From NCBI GenBank assembly GCA_016722465.1, contig JADKJC010000007.1, positions 1-13,990 on the forward strand: a stretch of 13,990 nt of DNA, written 5' to 3'. This stretch comes from Chitinophagaceae bacterium. GTDB lineage: Bacteria; Bacteroidota; Bacteroidia; Chitinophagales; Chitinophagaceae. The position numbers and the translations under genes are program-made. Under the pieces are notes generated by a model. It was not told the DNA's origin and did no database searches. It saw only the letters and a program-made list of their open reading frames with translations. Shown piece after piece: positions 7,604 to 13,990 of this stretch (position 1 is its first letter; each line of letters begins with the position of its first letter).

Positions 7604-7785
7604 GATTTAGTATTTATAACAAGAGAAATACAAAATACAGTAACCGCAAAGACGCAAAGGCGCAAAGTCAGCACTCCGCGATCACTGCGTCTCCGCGTCT
7701 CCGCGGTTATTGTATTTTAGAAACTATATAACATTTGAGTCTTTTCTTTGCGCCTTTGCGTCTTTGCGGTTTAATGTATTCACAA
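7601..7785. repeat. palindromic intergenic element 1 (CAAAG type)
   Basis: A 26-bp arm at 7642-7667, beginning AACCGCAAAGACGCAAAGG, is repeated exactly in inverted orientation at 7746-7771. A third, degenerate inverted arm lies at about 7684-7719; its complement reads AATACAATAACCGCGGAG. The arms carry a shared head resembling GAATACANTAACCRCAAAG. The element begins TAAGATTTAG, whose first three bases are the stop of the dehydrogenase gene, and ends TATTCACAA. It fills most of the 253-base gap before the next gene. Confidence 0.8.
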
Positions 7786-7856
7786 TTTTAAAGTGTTAGA
7801 GGTAATTCCGGAACAAAATAAATTAGTAATTTGCATAATACTTCAAAACAATACAA

Positions 7857-8321
7857 ATGAGAAATTGTGTTTTAGTGTTTGCAGCCGTTCTATTTTCCTG
7901 TGTAGGTGTAAAGCACAGGATGACAACGACAAGGGTTTCAATTTCCCAGATGATTTCGGAAAAGGAAACTATTGTTCTGGTTTCATCAGCCAATAAAGAT
8001 AAAATCACAGAAGCCATGCAGGAAGCTTTTGAGAAAAACTACAAGGGGAAATATGAGTTTGTAGTTGATAAATACCCGCGCGGCAGCCGGTATGATACAG
8101 CGAAATACCGTTACGTGTTTTATATCAGTTATCATGAAAACCCCGGACAGTGGATTGGCCGTGAAAGATTCCCGCCTACAACAGATTATAAATTCGGGTT
8201 GATTGATAGGGTAACAGGCATGAGCTGGGACCAGGAATTCTGGAGTGGGAATTATAAAAAAGGTGCAGCAAATTATGTGAAGCACCTGGAGGAGTTGAGG
8301 AAGCAGAATGCGGGACAGTAA
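7857..8321 (+). CDS. small probable lipoprotein, function unknown
   Basis: An intact 154-residue frame. The N-terminus MRNCVLVFAAVLFSC is a short basic start, a hydrophobic stretch and a cysteine at residue 15 in a relaxed lipobox (VLFSC), fitting a Bacteroidota lipoprotein anchored in the inner or outer membrane. The mature part is mixed alpha/beta with AMQEAFEKNYKGKYEFVV, a YRYVFYISY strand, then DYKFGLIDRVTGMSWDQEFWSGNYKKGAANYVKHLEELRK. No catalytic motif is recognised. A near-match to the -7 element (TAATTTG) lies about 25 bases upstream. It is bracketed by two related palindromic elements and is convergent with the aldo/keto reductase. Confidence 0.75.
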   Translation: MRNCVLVFAAVLFSCVGVKHRMTTTRVSISQMISEKETIVLVSSANKDKITEAMQEAFEKNYKGKYEFVVDKYPRGSRYDTAKYRYVFYISYHENPGQWIGRERFPPTTDYKFGLIDRVTGMSWDQEFWSGNYKKGAANYVKHLEELRKQNAGQ

Positions 8322-8432
8322 GATTTAGAATACAATAACCACAAAGGGCACAAAGAAATACCACAAAGGCCACAAAGCTGTAAACCTTGTGAACTTTGTG
8401 GTATTTCTTGTGTACTTAGTGGTAAAAAGTAT

Positions 8433-8438
<6 letters not shown>
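8319..8438. repeat. palindromic intergenic element 2, between convergent genes
   Basis: The left arm at 8338-8368 (ACCACAAAGGGCACAAAGAA onward) pairs with the inverted arm at 8394-8423 with only a few mismatches and one 1-nt gap. CACAAAG and CTTGTG (about 8371-8390) extend the fold inside the loop. The outer ends are GAATAC at 8328-8333 and GTATTC at 8429-8434. The boundaries match element 1: TAAGATTTAG on the left, whose TAA is the upstream gene's stop, and TATTCACAA on the right. It may serve as a bidirectional terminator; that is inference. Confidence 0.8.
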
Positions 8439-9423
<985 letters not shown>

Positions 9424-9459
9424 TTAAAACAACAAATTCGAAACAATGATTTACGAAAA

Positions 9460-10359
9460 TCAAATATTCCTGAACCGGAGCGGGGTTAAACCTGCATTCT
9501 TTTTGAAGAAATTGTTGAAATGGGTGGATTCTTTGAAACCCAGTGTATGGGCAATTTCTGAAACTGACCAGCTGCTGTGTTTTAGCAGGATTTTTGCTTC
9601 CTGCAAAACCCTTTCGGCAATGAGGAGTGAAGTGGTTTTATCGGTTGTTTCTTTTACGGCTTTGTTCAGGTGGTTTACATGCACATTCAATTGCCTGGCA
9701 AAATCAGAAGCAGAACGGAGTGTAAGGATTTGGTGATTTTCGTCTAGAGGAAACTGACGTTCCAGTAATTCAACAAACATGGTAGAAATCCGTTGCGAAG
9801 CATTCAGTGGTTGTTTACCAGTGATGACAGCCGGCTGCATTTTCATTGCGAAATGAATCAGTTCCTGCACCAGGGTGCGCAGCACATCATATTTGTGTAC
9901 ATAGTCTGAATTGATCTCTTCCTGCATGCGCTGGAAAAGCGGAGCCACTTTTTCCCTTTCTTCATCGGTGAGTTCGAAAATATGATTGCCACCGGGCTGG
10001 AATACCGTATACTGGTTCAGGTTGCCGTACTGGTGAAAGAATGTTGTATTGAAAATGCAGTAAAACCCTTCTCTGATCTTATCCAGGTGTTCCCATTTAT
10101 AAGGGATTTGCGGATTGGAGAATGACAATGCCTGTTTTTGTACTTCCACTTCCTGATCCGCATAATGAACTTTGCTGTTGCCAACCACCAGCATGATTTT
10201 ATAATAATCGCGGCGTTTGTAGGGAATGGTGTTTTCCTGTCCTTCTTTGGGTGGTTCCAGTTTGAAAATATTAAAATGGCCGATGCCATTGCGGACGGCA
10301 TCAGGCATCCAGTCGAATTTACGTTTATAAAACTCTTCTATGGATTCAACTTTGCCCAT
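9460..10359 (-). CDS. AraC-family transcriptional regulator
   Basis: An intact 299-residue protein when started at ATG 10359 (MGKVESIEEFYKRKF). An upstream ATG at 10476 would overlap the preceding gene and lacks family resemblance. The N-terminal cupin-like ligand domain includes PYKRRDYYKIMLVVGNSKVHYADQEVEV and FSNPQIPYKWE (about residues 40-115). The C-terminal AraC DNA-binding domain (about 205-299) has two helix-turn-helix units: SASDFARQLNVHVNHLNKAVKE, then WSVSEIAHTLGFKESTHFNNFFKKNAGLTPLRFR. It lies 81 bases upstream of the aldo/keto reductase in the same orientation, so it may control that gene or be co-transcribed with it. The inducer is unknown. Confidence 0.88.
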   Translation of the reverse strand: MGKVESIEEFYKRKFDWMPDAVRNGIGHFNIFKLEPPKEGQENTIPYKRRDYYKIMLVVGNSKVHYADQEVEVQKQALSFSNPQIPYKWEHLDKIREGFYCIFNTTFFHQYGNLNQYTVFQPGGNHIFELTDEEREKVAPLFQRMQEEINSDYVHKYDVLRTLVQELIHFAMKMQPAVITGKQPLNASQRISTMFVELLERQFPLDENHQILTLRSASDFARQLNVHVNHLNKAVKETTDKTTSLLIAERVLQEAKILLKHSSWSVSEIAHTLGFKESTHFNNFFKKNAGLTPLRFRNI

Positions 10360-10365
10360 GTTCCA

Positions 10366-10373
10366 CAAACTTA
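10366..10373 (-). promoter_or_regulatory. -7 promoter element for the AraC gene
   Basis: On the minus strand the bases read TAAGTTTG, an exact TAnnTTTG match, ending six bases before the ATG at 10359. It lies in the 31-base gap after the outer-membrane protein gene, so the regulator could be expressed separately from the genes upstream. As at 6929, the distance implies an extremely short leader. No clear -33 element is seen. Confidence 0.45.
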
Positions 10374-10390
10374 CTGAATTTGTATGCTTC

Positions 10391-11158
10391 TTATTTTTGA
10401 ACATACTGTTTATTGAAGGAGTAAACCAGTGTGGCGTTCCAGACAAAGTTTTTACTGCCTGTGATATTGGATTCAATCCGCTTATTTACTATAGATGAGA
10501 GTGAAAGCGGGAAATTCTTTCTGGCAAGCGTTACGGCAACGGTTACAAAAAATCCATCCTGTTTATCCTGTTTGAGGTAAAAAACCTGGGGGGCAAATTT
10601 CATGTAGTAATTACTGCTGAGTTTGATATTGGAAAAATTGCTGTTAATCGTCAGGAAGTGCGTATTGCGGACGGCATCTTTATCAATACCCCGTGAGTAG
10701 AGGTAATACATACCGATGCTGATGTTCTTATTTATATAATAGTTCGGTGTCAATTCACCGGCCAGGTAGCGGCGGGTGATGATTACATCTTTTGTAACGC
10801 CATTGAGGGCAACGGTTTGTGTCCTGAAGTTCAAAGCCGGATGCGCACCCAGTCTTAACCCGAATTTATTTGTCTTTACCAGCTGGTATCTCCACCAAAA
10901 CAGGAAGCTCCAGGGTTTTCCTTCGAGGGCAAAACGGAGTTCAGGATCAAAACTGAGTTTGCCTTTTCCCATGGAGAGGTTGAAGATAGCCGCGGGCTTA
11001 CCCAGTGAAAAACTGGGTATGAATGAAATGCCGTTGTTGGTAACACTGATGGCGCCGGCGAAGTGACCCGGCTTTTGGGTATTGTCTGTTTTCTGTGCGG
11101 TGGTGGTATAAAATGAAAACACAGCAGTTAGCAGCAATAAGATTGACTTTGATTTCAT
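10391..11158 (-). CDS. outer-membrane beta-barrel-like protein, function unknown
   Basis: An intact 255-residue frame. The signal peptide MKSKSILLLLTAVFSFYTTTAQ has a clear hydrophobic core and a cut after TAQ, typical of Bacteroidota exported proteins. The rest is rich in alternating hydrophobic/polar strands with aromatic ends (FNLSMGKGKLSFDPELRFAL, FLFWWRYQLV, LRLGAHPALNF, YYINKNISIGMYYLYSRG, FAPQVFYLKQD, VWNATLVYSF), as expected for a small outer-membrane barrel of about 10-12 strands. No enzymatic motif is seen. It is 86 bases downstream of the GNAT gene and 31 bases upstream of the AraC gene, all on the same strand. Confidence 0.75.
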   Translation of the reverse strand: MKSKSILLLLTAVFSFYTTTAQKTDNTQKPGHFAGAISVTNNGISFIPSFSLGKPAAIFNLSMGKGKLSFDPELRFALEGKPWSFLFWWRYQLVKTNKFGLRLGAHPALNFRTQTVALNGVTKDVIITRRYLAGELTPNYYINKNISIGMYYLYSRGIDKDAVRNTHFLTINSNFSNIKLSSNYYMKFAPQVFYLKQDKQDGFFVTVAVTLARKNFPLSLSSIVNKRIESNITGSKNFVWNATLVYSFNKQYVQK

Positions 11159-11244
11159 CAGCCTGAAGTTTTATTATTTCAAGCTGTAAAGAAACCCCGG
11201 TGTGTATTGTCCCGGAAATGAAATTCAAGTAATCATTACGATTT

Positions 11245-11974
11245 TCAAACAATTCCAGATTCCGGGGGAAGAAAGGGGAAATCTGCAGGCGTTATATATC
11301 TTTTCTCCTGAAAATATAGAATTGTTTCTGCGGTTTCAAACCCCAGTCTCTTATAACCATCCATGGCTTTGATATTATCTACCCTGGCATGCAGGAAAGG
11401 GGTTTCGCCTTTTTTCATGACCAATTTGGCGAGGAATTGCGTGATTTTAGCGCCGTATCCTTTGCCCTGGTAATCTGGATGGCTACAGATGGCGCTGATT
11501 TCAGTGAGACCCTGCAGGTGGAGTCTTTCCCCGCCCATGGCCCCCAGTTTGCCATTTTCAAAAATGCCATGGTAGTTTCGAATTCAATGGTGCGTCTCAT
11601 GAATGGTCCGGGTTTGGTCCAAGCAGTAAGGCAATCATCTCATCAATATGCTCATCATGCAGCGGAACGATTTTAATTCCTTTTTCAATGCAGGGTGCTT
11701 TACCCAGTTTGGTGCAGATAAACTAAGTAAAGGGGATAGAGAATACGATTTTGTAATCTTCAATAAAATGTACTTCGCGTGAGTACAATAAAAACCAGGT
11801 ACGTTCAGGTGGTGCATGTTGCTGTAACAGTTGCTGGCTGGCTTCATCCCAGGATGCCATGCCGATAAACGGCGCGATGTCTGCATCAGGTATGCGATCT
11901 GGGTATTGCCAATGTTTTTATTGGCGTCAACGCTGTGAGTGATTGCCAGATGGGTTGTCTAATACTGAATACAT
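11245..11974 (-). CDS. GNAT-family N-acetyltransferase, frame broken
   Basis: Reconstructed as about 243 codons, the usual length of this two-part GNAT family. The start is ATG 11974 (MYSVLDNP followed by IWQSLT after one shift). The N-terminal part reads ADIAPFIGMASWDEASQQLLQQHAPPERTWFLLYSREVHFIEDYKIV, then IEKGIKIVPLHDEHIDEMIAL and TKPGPFMRRTIEF. The catalytic acetyl-CoA-binding part reads YHGIFENGKLGAMGGERLHLQGLTEISAICSHPDYQGKGYG (motif A, Q/RxxGxG/A) and TPFLHARVDNIKAMDGYKRLGFET (motif B). At least four frame shifts lie between 11538 and 11970. The C-terminus may also be shifted: another frame ends RRKDI-stop at 11292. The acceptor substrate is unknown. Confidence 0.82.
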
Positions 11975-11984
11975 TTTCTGTTAT

Positions 11985-12335
11985 TCAACGATTACTGAAC
12001 ACTTTTGCGAAGTTGATAATATTCGCTGTTATCCAGGGATACTGAACTGCCGCATTCCCCGGGGTTTGGTTTCCAGCGGGCCATTGGGATGTATGATGTT
12101 TAACGCTGAAAATTCTTCCCACAGTTTATCAATCTCACTGACGCGCATATTAACAGCCTGTGTTTGGGAATACCGGGGTCTCGGTTTTCCAAAGATGGAT
12201 ACTGATCTGGTCGCGGTCGCATACATGATATAGCCATCCCAGACTGCATTGCTTTTGAAACCAATGGATGAGTAAAACGAAACGGTTTCTTTTTATCGAG
12301 ATAGCCAGGATGGGTATTGCTGTTTCTAAAGGCAT
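11985..12335 (-). CDS. VOC-family (bleomycin-resistance/glyoxalase-like) protein, frame broken
   Basis: About 116 codons, matching the usual single-domain VOC length. The start is ATG 12335 (MPLETAIPIL). Reading across the shifts gives KETVSFYSSIGFKSNAVWDGYIMYA, then RDQISIHLWKTE, DPGIPKH, TGC and MRVSEIDKLWEEFSALNIIHPNGPLETKP-GMRQFSI, then LDNSGNIINFAKVFSNR with TGA at 11985-11987. The H-PNGPLE-KP-GM block is characteristic of bleomycin-resistance-like VOC proteins. A Gln stands where family members usually carry Glu (GMREF). True antibiotic binding cannot be claimed. The stop lies about 10 bases before the GNAT start, so the two genes are probably one transcription unit. At least three frame shifts interrupt it. 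Confidence 0.8.
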
Positions 12336-12389
12336 GGTTTCTTTTATAAAAAATATAAAACTTAAACTGGAATAATTTCCCGCAGTGCG

Positions 12390-12455
12390 TTGTTTCTCCG
12401 GCGGCCGCAGAGAAAATACAAATTGTTTCTCGCACGGCCGCAGAGGTGCAACTGT
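12390..12455. repeat. 33-bp tandem direct repeat with GC-rich core
   Basis: Two adjacent copies, 12390-12422 and 12423-12455, both start TTGTTTCTC and share CGGCCGCAGAG; copy 1 contains GCGGCCGC. Copy 1 is nearly palindromic around that core (TTCTC...AGAGAA). The GC-rich core stands out against AT-rich surroundings. Further short echoes (ACCG...CGGT, two CTCGG words) continue to about 12490. Confidence 0.6.
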
Positions 12456-12545
12456 ACCGCAACGGTTCCTCGGCAAGCTCGGAATACAAATGCGAAGGGC
12501 AGAGGTGTGTCCCCACAAACTACTAAATTGTCTTGCCTGCAGTTA

Positions 12546-12812
12546 CCCCAGGTTAAAACCAGGGGCATCAGGAAGCCTGAAGCCGTCATACATTTAAGAT
12601 TAGTTTGGCTCACATCTTACTCCAACTAATAAATTACTATTCTTATCAGCAGTACGCCAGGGACTAAAGTCCCGGGAAAATCATTCAATGATTGTAAAAA
12701 AGATGAAAACTGTTGCGGGGCTTTAGCCCCAAGCCTTATTTTCATAAGAAACGAATACAAGAAAAGTAAATCATTTAAACAGTACTAACTCTTGCCCGGG
12801 TTTTAACCCGGG
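12546..12812. repeat. cluster of four small REP-like palindromes
   Basis: Four palindromes with AA or TT centres: 12546-12565 (CCCC-A-GGTT AA AACC-A-GGGG), 12660-12673 (GGGACT AA AGTCCC), 12717-12730 (GGGGCT TT AGCCCC) and 12795-12812 (CCCGGGTT TT AACCCGGG). Three of the four are preceded by TTGC or ACGC. Spacing is 65-95 bases. The architecture resembles repetitive extragenic palindromes mobilised by REP-associated transposases, but no such transposase is in the window. Confidence 0.65.
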
Positions 12813-12940
12813 GAAACAAAGAGGCAAACATTTATAATTTGATACATGAGAATACGGCCACGTTGTAAGCAATTTTTTCTTTGAAAAAAGGTCTTTTTGG
12901 GGCGAACTTTTCTAAACAACCCGAAAACGATGTTAATCTT

Positions 12941-13717
12941 TTATAATAAGTGTAAGTTCTTTTCACCACTTTAGTTGCTTTGCCTTTTCGTCATAGGTTG
13001 TGCGCTGCGTCCGGTTGCCATCACTGTCATAGCTGTCATATTTATAAGTAATGACCTTTGGTTGTGGTAGAATCTTTCGTTATTGTTGTTGTTGTTACCT
13101 TACTGATATCATTTTTATCATTCAATTCAGCTTTAAAGGTGTAATTAGCTTCGCTGCTGTCTTTCGCTCGTAGTGGAAATCTGGAGGCCTTTGTTGTATT
13201 CGGCAGCGAAAGAGGATTTTACTGAGCTATCCGGATTGCGCTCTGTTCCGGCTGTAACTGAGCCGTATTCGTCTTCTGTAAGGTCTGTATAAAAACTCGC
13301 TAATTTTCCGGTGGAGTCAATATTCCTTGCGCCACTGTATTTACCGTCTTTGTTAATCTCGATGGAAAACACACCCGTTTTTTACCGCCTGCTGAATTTG
13401 CATATTCTTTCACCTGACCGCCTTCGTAATGGGTAACAGTTGTTTCGTTTTTTACAGTGCCTTTGCTGTCCTTGCTTTGCGTGGACTGCATATATCCTTT
13501 ATCGTCAAATTGCTGCATGTCTATACAGCAGGAATCCATAGCATCAATTTTACCGGTACTGTCAGGTGTGAACGATGTTTCTTCAATACTTTTTACTTTT
13601 CCTTTTTAAGTGCTGGTTTGTCCAGTCGCTGTTTTTTAGCAGCTTCTGTTTCTTTTTATCACCTGAACAGGAAATAAAATGACCCCTGTAAAAGAGGGCC
13701 AGCAATACGTGTTTCAT
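12941..13717 (-). CDS. probable lipoprotein with YD-like C-terminus, frame broken
   Basis: Reconstructed from ATG 13717. The N-terminus MKHVLLALFYRGHFISCSGDKKK is a short signal with a candidate lipobox cysteine followed by polar, lysine-rich sequence. After shifts it reads VKSIEETSFTPDSTGKIDAMDSCCIDMQQFDDKGYMQSTQSKDSKG, ETTVTHYEGGQVKEYANSAGGKKTGVFSIEINKDGKYSGARNID, DEYGSVTAGTERNPDSSVKSSF, NYTFKAELNDKND and VITYKYDSYDSDGNRTQRTTYDEKGKATKVVKRTYTYY. The repeated Y(D/E)..G....(T/R) pattern recalls YD/YwqK-like beta repeats, a weak similarity. At least five frame shifts are needed, including one missing A in the A run at about 13385. The C-terminal end is uncertain: TYTYY may end near 12941, or the frame may run on to 12832 through sequence that looks non-coding. 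Confidence 0.65.
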
Positions 13718-13990
13718 AATTGAAAGGTTTTTGGTTTACAATGCGTGTCCTTAAAGTTAGACTAATGGTCAGGTAATACCCATTTTATTTCTCATTTGTA
13801 ATCCATTCAAAATAGCCGTAGCTATACATTATACATTTGGAGAAAATAACTTCCCACCGATTGTGCCACATGTGTTAGCAATTAGTAAAAATACTAAACA
13901 GTTACTTGGTTTAATATCCTGGCAGCAGAGTCTGTCATTACCGACTGAATAATATCTTATTAATGTATGTAAAAGTAAAAGGGTATGCCA
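13718..13990. other. gene-free leader upstream of the last lipoprotein gene
   Basis: No plausible gene on either strand. On the minus strand TAACTTTA, about 45 bases before the ATG at 13717, matches TAnnTTTG except for the last base and could be its promoter. Nothing else was recognised. Confidence 0.4.

Larger units (their letters stand above)
12336..12940. other. repeat-rich region without a convincing gene
   Basis: About 600 bases between the VOC gene and the last lipoprotein gene. It contains a 33-bp tandem pair and four compact palindromes listed separately. Several frames of 60-140 codons are open, but their translations consist of the repeats (for example CGRARNN/CGRRRNN on the minus strand) or of out-of-frame VOC sequence, so none is called. 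Confidence 0.6.

Noticed and set aside
9446..9736. Plus-strand open frame of 96 codons opposite the AraC gene
   Set aside because: It is the antisense shadow of the conserved helix-turn-helix region, which is clearly coding on the minus strand.
11985..12335. Calling the VOC gene an antibiotic-resistance determinant
   Set aside because: The motif block only places it in the broad VOC superfamily; many members are unrelated to bleomycin, and the sequence is broken.
12100..12629. Several open frames of 65-138 codons on both strands
   Set aside because: They translate the 33-bp repeats or read the VOC gene in wrong frames; none has a sensible N-terminus or composition.
12832..12945. C-terminal extension of the last lipoprotein beyond TYTYY
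   Set aside because: The frame stays open to 12832, but the composition (short A and T runs, no family resemblance) looks like intergenic read-through after a missed stop, so the shorter end is preferred.

Overview
The window looks like a chromosomal segment of a Bacteroidota bacterium, most likely Chitinophagaceae or a close relative. Four things point there: a very large secreted protein ending in a type A sorting domain of the type IX secretion system (T9SS), two promoter-like sites matching the Bacteroidota TAnnTTTG element, relaxed lipoprotein signals, and the style of the AraC, outer-membrane and lipoprotein genes. No rRNA, tRNA, CRISPR array or transposase gene was seen.

Layout. Positions 1-376 are an AT-rich leader with no gene. 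Positions 377-6842 (+) hold one giant gene of about 2,155 codons for a T9SS-exported beta-helix and beta-repeat surface protein. It is followed by a strong hairpin terminator and an atypical short-chain dehydrogenase (6941-7603, +). A small probable lipoprotein (7857-8321, +) lies between two related palindromic repeat elements (about 7601-7785 and 8319-8438). From 12335 down to 8433 a minus-strand train of five genes runs: VOC-family protein, GNAT acetyltransferase, outer-membrane-type protein, AraC regulator, aldo/keto reductase. Positions 12390-12812 are a repeat island with a 33-bp tandem pair and four small palindromes. A minus-strand lipoprotein gene (about 12941-13717) and a featureless leader close the window.

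The main caution is reading-frame damage. The giant gene, the dehydrogenase, the reductase, the acetyltransferase, the VOC protein and the last lipoprotein all change frame repeatedly, while recognisable homology continues straight across each break. Several breaks are one base short in a homopolymer. The simplest explanation is a consensus sequence with many 1-nt indels (unpolished long reads or similar) rather than six independent pseudogenes. I therefore give reconstructed gene spans and, for the giant gene, the separate open segments. Coordinates near breaks are good to roughly 10-30 bases.

The genes do not form one evident pathway. The AraC regulator and the aldo/keto reductase are adjacent and co-directional, which suggests a regulator-target pair. 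The VOC and GNAT genes, about 10 bp apart, look co-transcribed. No previously undescribed multi-gene system could be supported. The most distinctive unexplained structure is the pair of related palindromic elements around the small lipoprotein gene.
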